Shown here: positions 39,714 to 50,900 of the stretch, piece by piece
Layout of the letters: each line of letters starts with the position of its first letter
Numbering within the stretch: position 1 is the stretch's first letter
Assembly: GCA_023665905.1 (NCBI GenBank)
Contig: JAMPDA010000005.1
Coordinates: 1-64,000, forward strand
From: Roseburia sp.
GTDB taxonomy: Bacteria; Bacillota; Clostridia; Christensenellales; Pumilibacteraceae
DNA: 64,000 bases
Direction: 5' to 3'
Program-made: the position numbers and the translations under genes
Notes under the pieces: model-generated
What the model was told of the DNA's origin: nothing
Databases searched by the model: none
The model's input: only the letters and a program-made list of their open reading frames with translations

Positions 39714-40917
39714 ACGCAATATGACCGACCGAAAAAAGCTTTTGATATATAAGATAGTTCTGTTTATCTTTGCGTTTATAGTGGCGTTTTTGCCGTCCAC
39801 GTTTTCGCGCAGCAGGGAAGTCAACAGCCGCGTGATAGTGGAGATACTCGGCATAGACGGCGGCGACGGCGTGGAAGTTACCGCGCAGTATATAATGCCG
39901 GCGGACGGCGAGGGTGCGACGAGCAAGGACACGGTAACGGTCAAAGCGGACACGCTGACAGAGGCGGTGGAGTCGCTCAATACCGCGCTCGGGCGGCGCG
40001 CCGAACTCGGGCACTGTTCGCTCGTGATAGCCGGCGAGGCCGCCTCGCCCGAGCTTTTGGGCACGCTCATGACGGCGACCGACGTCACGGCGGACGTGTA
40101 CGTTTCCGCCGCAATGGGGAAAGCGAGCGATCTCGTTTCAGATATAACCGATTTTATGAAAAAGACGGGCGCGACCGACGCCGACTTCATTGCGTACAGC
40201 GCAAAAAAGGCGCACATCGCGACAAATACCATACTCGGATTTCTGTCCGACATCGGGTCGGCGTCGCATACGGCGTATATGCCGGTGGTGCAAATGCTCG
40301 AAAGTTCCGGCGGACAGGGCGGCGGTGAACAAGGCGGACAAGGCGGTGGAGAAAGCTCCGACGGCGGTCAAGGCGGTGAACAGAGCGGTGAGAGCGGCGG
40401 AGAAAGCTCGGGAGATCAAACGGGCATGCAGGTGGAAAAGCTTGCGCTGTACGGCGAAAAAGGGCGGATAGGCGTGCTCGACAGGGTGGCGGCGCGCGGC
40501 GTGGCTTGGGTAAGCGCGCGCGTGGAAAAGAGCGTCGTCACAGCCGATATAGAGCTCGACGGCGAAACAGTAAAGAACGTCACGGGCAGGCTGTTGAAAA
40601 AGCGCGCGCACATCGACATCGACGACAAATCTCGGACAGCCGTCATAAAGCTCAAAGTTACGATAGAGCCGATAGGCGATAAGTACAACATCTTGGAAGC
40701 GTCATACAGCGACAAAACCAACGCCGCCGTAAAAGGCGGGTTCAAAGCGGTTATCGAAAAGGAGATACGCGCCGCGTACGACGGCGCGCGCGAGCTCGAC
40801 TGCGATCCGCTGTTCATAGGACGTGAATTTTACAGGTATGCGCCCGACTACTACGAAAGCGAGTACGCGCTGTCGGGCGTGGACGTGGATCTCGACGTGG
40901 AAGTCGTGCTGAAGTGA
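39706..40917 (+). CDS. Spore germinant receptor subunit C (GerC family), lipobox missing
   Basis: A 403-aa Ger(x)C protein, overlapping the B subunit gene by 8 bp. Seen: an N-terminal hydrophobic helix (LLIYKIVLFIFAFIVAFLP), VIVEILGIDGGDGVEVTAQY, LGRRAELGHCSLVIAG and the C-terminal domain (VTIEPIGDKYNI, EIRAAYDGARELDCDPLFIG). Unlike classical GerC proteins there is no lipobox cysteine after the hydrophobic segment, so it may be held by the uncleaved helix. Between the two domains (about residues 200-245) is a Gly/Gln/Glu/Ser-only insert that separates the domains. Both features are unusual; the subunit identity is firm. Confidence 0.9.
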   Translation: MNKRNMTDRKKLLIYKIVLFIFAFIVAFLPSTFSRSREVNSRVIVEILGIDGGDGVEVTAQYIMPADGEGATSKDTVTVKADTLTEAVESLNTALGRRAELGHCSLVIAGEAASPELLGTLMTATDVTADVYVSAAMGKASDLVSDITDFMKKTGATDADFIAYSAKKAHIATNTILGFLSDIGSASHTAYMPVVQMLESSGGQGGGEQGGQGGGESSDGGQGGEQSGESGGESSGDQTGMQVEKLALYGEKGRIGVLDRVAARGVAWVSARVEKSVVTADIELDGETVKNVTGRLLKKRAHIDIDDKSRTAVIKLKVTIEPIGDKYNILEASYSDKTNAAVKGGFKAVIEKEIRAAYDGARELDCDPLFIGREFYRYAPDYYESEYALSGVDVDLDVEVVLK

Positions 40918-40960
40918 CGGAAAACACGCGATAAAATTTTTATAAACTCATATAAAAAAC

Positions 40961-40989
40961 TTGACACATTTAAAAAAATGCCATATAAT
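40961..40989 (+). promoter_or_regulatory. rpsU promoter
   Basis: Perfect TTGACA at 40961-40966, 17-base spacer and TATAAT at 40984-40989. Confidence 0.9.
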
Positions 40990-41029
40990 GTAGGAAATCG
41001 GAGTTCTTGGAACAAAGGCGGTGTAAACA

Positions 41030-41203
41030 GTGGCAGTCATCCATGTCGGCGAAAACGAATCTCTCGACAGCGCGCTCAAGCGCTTTAAGCGCAAATGCCA
41101 AAAGGATAACATTTTGGGCGATATGCGCAAAAAAGAGTACTACGAGAAGCCTTCGGTAAAACGCAAGAAAAAGGAAGAAGCGGCGCGCAAGCGTTTCCGC
41201 TGA
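41030..41203 (+). CDS. rpsU: 30S ribosomal protein S21
   Basis: A 57-aa basic protein with GTG start at 41030 after AAAGGCGGTG. Residues [20 protein letters not shown] and a Lys/Arg-rich C-terminus ([14 protein letters not shown]) match bacterial S21, which binds near the 3' end of 16S rRNA and helps initiation. Own consensus promoter and a probable terminator downstream. Many programs miss it because it is short and starts with GTG. Confidence 0.95.
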   Translation: MAVIHVGENESLDSALKRFKRKCQKDNILGDMRKKEYYEKPSVKRKKKEEAARKRFR

Positions 41204-41265
41204 TCAAAAGGGAATACGCGCTCGGAGCGATATCACTTCGTCCCGAACGCACTTAAATTCGTTTC

Positions 41266-41298
41266 GCGGTGTCGCAGTGTCGGCGCCGCTTTTCTTTT
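41266..41298 (+). terminator. Probable rpsU terminator
   Basis: GCGGTG at 41266-41271 pairs with CGCCGC at 41284-41289 (one G-U), followed by TTTTCTTTT. Short stem, so moderate confidence. Confidence 0.5.
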
Positions 41299-41469
41299 GT
41301 CGCAAAGTTGAGGCATACCATATAAAGTGACCGTTTTCGGCGCAAAACACCTAAATATTGCGGTGTATTATTTAATACGAAATGCGACAAAAAAGTGCTT
41401 GCGTTATGGGTTGACTTTCGAGCTTTTTTGCGATTAAATTACAATACCGATTCGAAAAACGAGGAAAAT

Positions 41470-41799
41470 ATGGAACGTAGAGATTTTATTGTCGGGATCT
41501 TGGTCAAAACGGGATTTCGCACTTCGCTGAAAGGCTTTAAGCAGTTCTGCCGTTGCGTAGAGCTGTATTCGGACGACAACACTTGCACGATAGAGAGCAT
41601 TTATGAGACAGTCGCCAAAGATTTCAACTGCACGAAAAGTTCGGTGGAAAAGAATTTGCGCCGACTGTTTTCGAGCTCGGACGCATGCAGCGCGATAGGC
41701 AAGCTGTTCGACATAGACTTTCCCGTCGCCGGCAATAAGGAGATAGTCGCGATGTTCTCCAACTACATAGACTTGCGCCGCGATTGCTACGCGCTGTAG
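41470..41799 (+). CDS. Orphan Spo0A C-terminal-type DNA-binding domain protein
   Basis: A 109-aa protein from ATG 41470 (GAGGAAAAT upstream). It matches the six-helix effector domain of Spo0A: VGILVKTGFRTSLKGFKQF parallels the Spo0A start of that domain, then IYETVAKDFNCTKSSVEKNLRR as the recognition helix region. There is no receiver domain, so it cannot be phosphorylated as Spo0A is. It may bind 0A-box-like DNA as a competitor, antagonist or independent regulator; this is inference. Located between rpsU and the convergent argH. It is distinct from the true spo0A, which is not in this window. Confidence 0.78.
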   Translation: MERRDFIVGILVKTGFRTSLKGFKQFCRCVELYSDDNTCTIESIYETVAKDFNCTKSSVEKNLRRLFSSSDACSAIGKLFDIDFPVAGNKEIVAMFSNYIDLRRDCYAL

Positions 41800-41831
41800 C
41801 ATCGGGGAATGTGCGTTGAGATTGCTTGTAT

Positions 41832-43205
41832 TTAAAATTCTTCGACGGCTTTTTGCAAAAAGTCTATCTGCCGTTGCACCTCGTCGGGAGCGCAACCGCC
41901 GATGCACTTGCGCCGCGCTATGGCGTTTTCAGCGTTTACGGCGGACAGTATGCCGTCGTCGAATAGCGGCGAAAATTCCCTGTATTCGTCAACGGTCATG
42001 TTTTGCAGCGTCTTGTTGTTTTCGATACAGTAGAGAACGATCTTGCCCGTTATCTTGTGCGCGCTGCGGAAAGGCACGCCCTTGTCCGCCAAAAAGTCCG
42101 CGCACTCGGTCGCGCACGAATATCCGCCCGTCGCGGCGCGCTCCATAGCGGCTCTGTCGAACACGACTTTTTGTATGAACGCCGTAAAGACGCCGAGCGA
42201 CAGTCTGAGCGTATTGTCGGCGTCGAAAACGGCTTCCTTATCTTCCTGCATATCCTTGTTGTAGGCGAGCGGCAGTCCTTTCATTACGGTCAGCATGCTT
42301 ACGAGATCACCTACCGCGCGACCCGACTTTCCGCGCAAAAGCTCATTGACGTCGGGATTTTTCTTTTGCGGCATGATCGACGAGCCGGTGCTGAACTCGT
42401 CGGGCAGCGACAGAAATCCGAACTCCTCGCCCGACCAATATATGAATTCCTCGTTTATCCTCGACAGGTGGAGCATGGCTTGCGCGGCGCACGAGAGATA
42501 TTCTATTGCGAAATCGCGATCGCTCACTCCGTCGAGCGAGTTTTGCGTAACGCCGTCGAAGCCGAGGGCTTTTGCCGCAGCCTGTCTATCGATGGGGAAG
42601 GTCGTAGCGACGCATGCGCCGCTTCCGAGCGGCAACACGTTCACGCGCTTGCGGCAGTCGCGCATGCGCTCGGCGTCGCGCAAAAACATGTTCGCATAGG
42701 CGCAGAGATAATGCCCGAGCGTCGTGGGCTGTGCCTTTTGCATGTGCGTGTATGCCGGCATTGCCGTGTATTTTTCGTCCTTTGCGCGCTCGAGCAGCGC
42801 TTTTACGAGCGATTTCAGCAATTCGATAGTCGCGTCTATACTGTCGCGCACGTATAGACGCAGGTCGGTCGCCACCTGGTCGTTGCGGCTGCGCGCCGTG
42901 TGCAGTTTTTTGCCGACGTCGCCGACGCGCCGCACGAGCTCGTTTTCTACAAACGAGTGAATGTCCTCCGCGCCCGTTATTTCCGTGACGCCGGCGTCGA
43001 TGTCGTCGAGAATGTTTTTGAGCGCGGCGCAGATCGTCGCGGCGTCGGACTTGTCGATGATGCCGCAGTCGCCGAGCATCGTGCAGTGCGCGATCGAGCC
43101 CATAATATCCTGTCGATACATCGCTTTGTCGAAGGGAAGCGAATCGTTGAACTGTTCCGCGACCGCGTCGAGATCGGACTTGAACCTGCCTGACCAAAGC
43201 TTCAT
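41832..43205 (-). CDS. argH: Argininosuccinate lyase
   Basis: A 457-aa enzyme of the fumarase/aspartase superfamily, releasing arginine and fumarate in the last step of arginine synthesis. ATG 43205 (MKLWSGRFK) follows GAGGTAAAC; a frame continues upstream without a ribosome site. Seen: HTARSRNDQVATDLRLYVRD, THMQKAQPTTLGHY, and the signature GSSIMPQKKNPD containing the mobile catalytic loop. Full length. Second gene of argG-argH on the minus strand. Confidence 0.97.
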   Translation of the reverse strand: MKLWSGRFKSDLDAVAEQFNDSLPFDKAMYRQDIMGSIAHCTMLGDCGIIDKSDAATICAALKNILDDIDAGVTEITGAEDIHSFVENELVRRVGDVGKKLHTARSRNDQVATDLRLYVRDSIDATIELLKSLVKALLERAKDEKYTAMPAYTHMQKAQPTTLGHYLCAYANMFLRDAERMRDCRKRVNVLPLGSGACVATTFPIDRQAAAKALGFDGVTQNSLDGVSDRDFAIEYLSCAAQAMLHLSRINEEFIYWSGEEFGFLSLPDEFSTGSSIMPQKKNPDVNELLRGKSGRAVGDLVSMLTVMKGLPLAYNKDMQEDKEAVFDADNTLRLSLGVFTAFIQKVVFDRAAMERAATGGYSCATECADFLADKGVPFRSAHKITGKIVLYCIENNKTLQNMTVDEYREFSPLFDDGILSAVNAENAIARRKCIGGCAPDEVQRQIDFLQKAVEEF

Positions 43206-43276
43206 GTTTACCTCACATGCCGAATGGCGATACGCAAAACGGCGTCGCATGGCGGCGCCGCATTAGCGTTGTTTGC

Positions 43277-44491
43277 TTACTTGCCGGTCTTTGTTTTTTC
43301 GAGCATCTTCGCGCGGACCTTGAGCGGCAGTCCGAAAAGATTGATAAAGCCCTCGGAATCCTTTTGGTCGTACACTTCGTCCGCTCCGAACGTCGCTATG
43401 TCCTCGTCGTAGAGCGAGTAGGGCGACGTCATGCCGGCAGGCGTGATCTTGCCCTTAAAGAGCTTGACGCGAGTAGTGCCAGTCACGTTCTGTTGCGTCG
43501 TGTCCACGAACGCGGAAAGGCTTTCGCGCAGCGGCGTGTACCACTTGCCGTCGTAAACGAGTTCGGCAAACTTAAGAGCGATATGCTCTTTAAAGTGCGC
43601 GGTGTCGCGGTCGAGCGTTATCTCCTCGAGGTTTTTGTGGCACGCGTACAGTATCGAGCCTGCCGGATTTTCGTAAACTCCGCGCGACTTCATGCCGACG
43701 AGGCGGTTTTCCACCATGTCGTCCACGCCCACGCCGTGCCGCGCGCCTATCTCGTTGAGCGTTTCTATGAGCGCTACGGGCGCGAGCTTTTTGCCGTTGA
43801 CGGCTACGGGTTCGCCCTTGAGCCAATCGATACTTACATACTCGGGCGTATTCGGCGTGTCGCCGACGGGCTTGCTTATGAGCAGCATTTCATCCTTGGG
43901 TTCGTTCGCCGGATCTTCGAGATCGCTGCCTTCGTGCGACAGATGCCAAAGATTCCTGTCCATCGAGTAGTTATGTTTTTTGGTGACGGGAACGTCAAGT
44001 CCGCGCGCCGCGGCGTAGTCTATTTCCTCCTCGCGCGACTTGATATCCCAAATGCGCCAGGGCGCGATTATCTTCATGTCGGGCGCGAGCGCTTTTATCG
44101 AAAGCTCGAAGCGCACCTGATCGTTGCCTTTTCCGGTGCAACCGTGGCAGATCGCGTCCGCTTTTTCCTTTTTGGCTATTTCGACGAGGCGTTTGGCTAT
44201 GATAGGGCGCGCAAACGAGGTGCCCAAAAGATACTTGCCCTCGTACACCGCGCCTGCTTTGATGGTGGGGAATATGCAGTCGCGCACGAATTCGTCCTTG
44301 AGGTCCTCTATGTAAAGCTTGACCGCTCCGCTCTTTATCGCTTTTTCGTGCAGGGGAGCGAGCTCTTCGCCCTGACCGACGTCCGCGGCAACGGCTATTA
44401 CGTCGCAATCGTAGTTTTCCTTTAGCCAAGGAATGATGATCGTGGTGTCAAGTCCGCCGGAATATGCCAAAACCACTCGCATTTTTGCCAT
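43277..44491 (-). CDS. argG: Argininosuccinate synthase
   Basis: A 404-aa enzyme that joins citrulline and aspartate using ATP. ATG 44491 follows AAGGAGCAC; upstream in-frame codons have no ribosome site. Seen: the ATP-loop [32 protein letters not shown], and SREEEIDYA with NLWHLSHEG. Length is normal. A minus-strand TATAAT at 44551-44546 with a TTGCGT -35 is a likely promoter. No convincing arginine-repressor box could be identified by eye. Confidence 0.97.
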   Translation of the reverse strand: MAKMRVVLAYSGGLDTTIIIPWLKENYDCDVIAVAADVGQGEELAPLHEKAIKSGAVKLYIEDLKDEFVRDCIFPTIKAGAVYEGKYLLGTSFARPIIAKRLVEIAKKEKADAICHGCTGKGNDQVRFELSIKALAPDMKIIAPWRIWDIKSREEEIDYAAARGLDVPVTKKHNYSMDRNLWHLSHEGSDLEDPANEPKDEMLLISKPVGDTPNTPEYVSIDWLKGEPVAVNGKKLAPVALIETLNEIGARHGVGVDDMVENRLVGMKSRGVYENPAGSILYACHKNLEEITLDRDTAHFKEHIALKFAELVYDGKWYTPLRESLSAFVDTTQQNVTGTTRVKLFKGKITPAGMTSPYSLYDEDIATFGADEVYDQKDSEGFINLFGLPLKVRAKMLEKTKTGK

Positions 44492-44667
44492 TTTTTGTGT
44501 GCTCCTTTTGCGGCGCCGCCGCTTTGAATGTAGTAATCGTACATCATTATACAACATTCGCGCGCATTACGCAAACAAAACAGTCGAATAAAACGTTTTT
44601 TGTAGGTTTAAATTATACGGCCGTTAGTAATTTATCGGTAAAAAAGATTTTGACGAATTGAATATAG

Positions 44668-44696
44668 TTGACTTTTTCGTAGTGTAAGTATATAAT
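44668..44696 (+). promoter_or_regulatory. Promoter of the 2319-aa surface protein gene
   Basis: TTGACT at 44668-44673, 17-base spacer, TATAAT at 44691-44696. The leader to the ATG at 44920 is about 215 bases. This falls within the gene-free stretch 44492-44919. Confidence 0.8.
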
Positions 44697-44701
44697 AAAT
44701 T

Positions 44702-44794
44702 AGGTATTCTGCCTCGGGACGGTCCCCGGACCCCCGGACTTGCACGCGAAGCGTGCGAGTCCGGTTGCAAATAGCGGGGTAAATACCGGTTTAT
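44702..44794 (+). promoter_or_regulatory. Structured 5' leader of surface protein mRNA
   Basis: Starting at the predicted transcript start, GGTATT (about 44703) can pair with AATACC (about 44787-44792), closing a junction. Inside are GGTCC-CC-GGACC with flanking CGGG/CCCG, and a 14-bp hairpin (44734-44747 with 44751-44764, one G-U, GAA loop). It matches no riboswitch I recognise. It could be a regulatory RNA, or a palindromic repeat that landed in the leader. Confidence 0.45.
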
Positions 44795-44919
44795 CCTCGT
44801 TGCATTTTTGCCGTTGCAAGCAAGCAAAAACACTCATTGAATAAATTTATCGAGCTGTTTTTGAGCATAAATGCAAAAGGCATTTCTACATAATCATCTT
44901 TTCTGTACGGAGAATTAAA

Positions 44920-47900
44920 ATGGGCAAGCTTAAAGCATCGTTGCTTGCGATGGCGTTTTTTATTTTCGTTACGGCGGCAACGCTTTTTTCTTTCGCCGTC
45001 GTTTCGTCCGACGATAGGACGGCGGCGGAGGAAACTCTTACCGTTTCTGCTTCCGCTTCAGCCGCTCGCGCGGTGGCGACGCATAATCATAATGCGAGCA
45101 AGTGGAAAGAATACACAGGCGGTAATCTGACGGGACCTAATACCGATACCGACAACGATGCTCATTGGTATTACCTTACCAAAAATCTTACCGGCGTAAA
45201 AATTACAATAAAAGGAAACGTTATACTGTGCCTTAACAGTCATTATCTGACGGGTTCTGCCGCAGGTTCGGTTATAACCGTAGGTCAAAACGCCAGGTTT
45301 ACCCTGTGCGACTGTCAGCACGATACGTCTCCGGGGCGCATAAGACAGGGAACATCCGATCTGGGCGGCGGCGTACATATAAACGAGGGCGGCACTTTTA
45401 TAATGAAGGGCGGCACGATAAGAGCAAACAAAGCGGTGCGTGGCGGCGGCGTGTACGTAGGCTCCGGCGGCACGTTTAGATTTTTGTACGGCAGAATAAG
45501 AAAGAATAACGCGGCAAGCGGTACCGTTAACGGCGATTCGGCTAACGGTAACGGCGCGGGCGTATACATCGCTACGGGCGGCAAATTTTACATGGAGGAC
45601 GGCGAGATATTTCAGAATACCGCGGAGTTTTCGGGCGGCGGCGTGTATATCGCCAATAACGGCAGCGGTAACTACGGCTCGGGCGCGTTCGAAATGTCGG
45701 GCGGCGTAATAAGCAACAATATCGCGGGTAACGGCGCGGGCGTTTCCCTCAACAAAGGCACGTTCAAAATGACGGGCGGCACGATAGGCGGCACGGAACT
45801 CGGTCAATATCCGATGAACGACAAGGATGAAACGGAAGCCGCCGTGCAGGGCGGCAATACGGCGACGGTGCGCGGCGGCGGTATTTTCAACGCGGGCGGA
45901 GCGGTTACTATATCTGGAAGCTCGGCGATAAAATTCAACAATAACAACGCGGCTACGACCGACGAGCTGAGCGGCGGCGGCGGTATTCACGTAATTCAAA
46001 CGAGCGACGGCATAAAAGGCACTGTGACCGTTACCGGCGGAACGATAGAAAGCAACTCGTCTTGGCGCGGCGGCGGCGTGTTCGTCGGGCGAAACGGCGA
46101 GTTCGAAGCGTCGGGGGGGGGGATATCAAATAACTCATCCACGGGCAACGGCGGCGGCGTGTACGCGCAGGGCGGTACGGTAAAGATATCGGGTACCGTC
46201 GAGATAAGCAAAAATACGGTCGCGTCGAACGGCTCGGGCGGCGGCGTATTCGTCGAGGGCTTTCCCGATACGGCAGCAGGCGGCAAAATGATCGCGGACG
46301 GCGGCGTTATCATGTCGGGCGGCAGTATTAAAGAGCACACGGCGTACAGCGGCGGCGGCGTGCATATCGGCGTGAGCGGAAATTTCACGCTGTCGGGCGG
46401 CGAGATCTCGGATAACACCGCTGCGGATGTCGGCGGCGGCGCGTACGTTTACGGCGGCGGGCTTCTCACTGTGTCGGGCGGATATATCTCGGGAAATAAG
46501 GCGCTTGGCGGGAGCGGCGGCGGCGTTTGCGTCGCCAGCTACGGAAAAGACGAAGCTAAGGTCGCCGGCGAGTTCGTTATGGAAAACGGCGAAATCTCCG
46601 ATAATACGGCGAAAGCGGGCGCGGGCGTGGCGAGCCTCGGCGCGGTGACGGTCAAAAACGGAAAAATAGCGGGTAACACGGCGGAAGGCGGCGGAGGCGG
46701 CGTGCTCGTTCAGGGCGCGACTTTGACTATTTCGGGCGGCGCGATATCGGGCAACGCCGCGCAGACGGGCGGAGGCTTGTACGTTTGGGATGCGGGCAGT
46801 AAGCTCGATATGTCGGCAGGCACGGTAAGCGGCAACACCGCAACTCAACAGGGCGGCGGCGCGTACGTAAGTGCGGCGTTTACCATGACGGGCGGCACGA
46901 TAGGCGGCTTGACCGACGGCGACAGGAACTCGGCGGCTACCGGCGGCGGCGTGTACGTCGTAAGCCTCGCTTCGTTCGATTTGAACGGCGGCGCGATTGC
47001 GGGCAATATCGCTTCGTCGAACGGCGGCGGCGTGTATGTCGACGGCGAGTTTAAAATACAATCGGGCACGGTAAGCGGCAACAAGGCGGCGAACGGCGGC
47101 GGCGTGTACGTATACGGCGCTATGTCCGTTTCGGGCGGCGTAATAACCGACAACAAGAAATCTTCCGACGGTGTTACGAACAGCAACGTTTATTTGGTCA
47201 ACGGTAAAACGATGACCGTTATCGGCGCGCTCAAAAGCGACGCGCGTATCGGCGTCACCGTGCCAAGCGGCGTTATTGCGTACGCTTTCACCGATGGCTA
47301 CGGCGCAAACAACGCGATTAGCGGCGTTATTAACAAGCCGAGCAAATACTTTTTCGCTGACACCGGCACGTGCCTGTGGTTGAACGCCGCGGGCGAAGCG
47401 GCGGTCGGGCATAATATCACCGATCAAAAAGACTATAAAAAGGCGACCTGCTTCGAGGACGGGACTTACGCGTACTGGTACTGCGACGAATGTAAAAAGC
47501 GTTTCGGCAACGCGGAGTGCACTTCGGTATTGACGATAGATCCCGTTATTCCCGCAGGTCACGTTACCGCGGCGGTTCCCGCGGTTCCCGCGACCTGCCT
47601 TACGGCGGGAAATATTGCGCACGCCAAGTGCAACGTTTGTCAAACGCATTTCAAAGATACCGTCGACCTGACGGCAATAGGCGAGGACGTTTACGTTATC
47701 GCCGCGCTCGGGCATAATTTCGCGGTCGATCTCGACGAAAGCAAGGCGGCTACGTGCGTGGAAAGCGGGGTAAGAGCTTTATACTGCACGCGCGATAACT
47801 GCGGCACGACCAAGACCGAAACGGTAGCTCCAATTGCGCACGACGGCAAAGCGGAAGCAAGAGAGGACGCGAATTGCACGACTTCGGGGCGTTACGCCTA

Positions 47901-50900
47901 TTTCCTTTGTCAAAAAGGGTGCAACCTGTATTGGTACGACGCGGACGGCGACGGCAAATACGAAAGCTCGGGTTCCAAGCTGTCGGACGCGGTGATGCCC
48001 GCGACGGGGCACGACTACGGCAGTCCGATCGCGCCCGTTTGGTCCTGGTCGGACGATTTTACCAAAGCCACGGCAAAATTCGTTTGCAATACCTGCGGGA
48101 AAGATCATACCGAGGAAGCGAAAGTCGGCGACGATCCTTTGATCAAGCCTCAAACGTGCACGCAAAACGGATCGGTCACGTACACGGCGACCGTGACCTA
48201 TACGGGGTACGGAACGTTTACGGACGCGGCGATCGAAAGGCTTGTCGCGCCCGGGCACAGCTGGGTCGCCAACTGGAGCGATTGGCAGTCGGACGGCGAG
48301 GGCGGATATACTATCTCGGTCACTTTTTCGTGCAACGCGACTGCGCCGCACAGCGAGGACGGGACGGATATAACGATCGCCCGGACCTCGTCGGTTGCGG
48401 CTACCTGCGTAGCGGACGGCGAAGATGTCTGGTCGGCGAGCGTGAGGTTTAACGAAACGACGTATAACGCGCCGCCGCATAAGGTAGTTATCAGGGCAAC
48501 GGGCGTGCATAGCTATAATATTGAAAAAACGATCGACCGCGCGCCGACGTGCACCGAGGTCGGGTCCAAGTCGGTGCACTGCTCCGTTTGCGGCGCGAGC
48601 AAGGAAGGGACGGAAGAAAGCGTACCCGCGCTCGGACACAAATGGGCGATAACCGTAAACGACGGCGCGCACAGAGAGTATACCGCGTTCGAGCCGTTCA
48701 GGCTTGCGGGGATTAACGTTACTTTTACGTGCGATAACGACGAAAACGCAACTCACGCCTATACGTTTATGGGCGGAACGACCGCGGCGACAGTCAAGCA
48801 TAATAGCGGCGACTGTTTACGCATCGGCGATACTTCTGTGAAATTCACCGCTACAATACCGACGTACGGCGAGTATACTCATACGGTAAACGGTATAGTC
48901 GTAAGCCGTCGCAACGCGCAAAACGCGGTTTGGGAATATTCCTCGGACGACAGCAATTGGACCGAACTGAATAAAAACGCGTCGTTCGAATACGACCCGA
49001 ATAAAACGTACGCCGTGCGCGTAAGCTTTGATAAATACGCGGCGGACGGTACGGGCAGGTACGAAATTTTGATCGGCGACAGATTCGGCGCGGCGAATAC
49101 GTATACTTATACGCTTGCCGAATACGGCGATTACTCGCTCGCCGACAGCTCGCGAAGCTTGACCGTAAACAAAAAGCAGATCGACGCGGGCGGCGCAAAA
49201 TGGATAAGCGGCGGCGTTGAGCTTTTGAACGGCTACATCGTTTCGGACGGCGGCAAGTACAAATATTATTCGTCGTCCGTCGCCGACTCACGGCAAGTAA
49301 CTAACGCCGCGGTGCGCTACGCAAGCGGGACCGTTACGGTCGCCTATCCCGTGCCCGCAGGCCACGGCGGAATTTACCGAGCGACGTACGGAGATAGTAC
49401 GGTCACGGCAAACGCTTCGGGAAAATATACCGCGGTCGCGACGCTTACTCTCGTCGACGCGGATAACTACTACTTCGCCGCTGCGGACGGCGCAACGCTC
49501 AACGCCGACGGAACGGTCACCGTAGAAAAAGAGTGGTACGCCGCTATTTGCGACAACGGCTTTACGGGCATAATAGCGGGCTGGACTTTCGGCACGTCGG
49601 CTTCGCCTTTGCCCGAGCTCGAACACGATGACGGTCGGGACGAAACGGTTATGCTTACCCTTTACCGCAACGGTGCGGCGATTAGAACGTTCGATCGCGG
49701 CGCGTACGGTAATTACATCAACGGCAATATGCCCGTGGGCGACTATACGCTTATCGCAACGGTGGGCACGGTCGACGACGGCGGCGTGTCGTACGAGGGA
49801 TTTTCGAATTATACGTTCACGTTCACGGTCGGCGCGGCGACGCTCGCGATAACCAACGAATCCGCGCTTAAAGCAACCGTCAACGCAACGTACGACGGCA
49901 AGCTTCATATCAATGATACCGCTCCGATCGCGAGTGCGCTCGTTTCGGACGGAACGGGCTATTGGCTCGGGTCCGATCTGTACGCGAGCGGGCTTACCGT
50001 TATGTTTGGTACTTCGCAGAACGGAGCTTTCGTATCGGCGAACGAATTGAAGAAAAACGCCGCCAAGGCTTTTATAAACGCGGGCGGCTACACGGCGTAC
50101 TTTAAGATTTCCGCGCTCAACTACGCGGACGTTATCGGTTCGTTCCGCGTTGAGATCGAAAAAGCGGCGTACGACTTGAAGGACGTGAAGTTCGAAGATA
50201 AAACCGTGACTTACGATAAATCGGCGACGTGGTCGATCGAAATAACCGGCGTGCCCAATGGCGTAAAGGCGACGTTCGAAAACAACGGGCACACCAACGC
50301 CAACGAGAGCGGTTATTCGGTCACTGCTACGCTTACTTTCGACGATGCCGTCAACTATAAGTTCGTAAACAGCGCGGTCCAAAACGATCCCCATATAAAG
50401 AATGACGGTAAGCTCGCCGAATATTCGGCAACGCTTATCGTTAAGAAAGCCGTATACGATTTTACGGCGCATTTCGCCGACGACGAACTCTTTTACGACG
50501 GCAATCCTCATTCCATATATATTGCAGTCGACGGCGGGGAACTCCCCGAGGGCGTTTCCGTTACGTATGAGGGCAACGGCAGGACGGTTTCGGGCAAGCA
50601 TACCGTTACCGCCAAGTTTAAGGGCGATTACGACAATTACGTCGCGATCGAGAACATGACCGCGACGCTTTGGATAAAAAAAGTCGCAGTCGGTTTAGAC
50701 CTGCGTTTCGACAGCGCGGAATTCGATTACGACGGCGAACCTCACCGTATCGAGCTGGTCGGGCTTACCGAAGATCTGCTTAAACTCGTCGACGTAGCTT
50801 ATACCGACCGCAGCGGAGTGAATAACGGCATGTATAACGCGACGGCTACCGTCACGCTCAAAGACCCCGTAAACTACGAATTCGCTCCCGATACGAAAAC

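Noticed and set aside
43217..44425. A 402-codon plus-strand frame opposite argG
   Set aside because: Antisense of a clear argininosuccinate synthase; no independent coding signature.
44734..44764. Intrinsic terminator upstream of the surface cassette
   Set aside because: The stem is strong but neither strand has a T-run after it, and it lies downstream of the cassette promoter; treated as leader structure.
46135..47715. A 526-codon minus-strand frame inside the giant surface protein gene
   Set aside because: Its repeats are just the complement of the GGC-rich repeats of the true gene.
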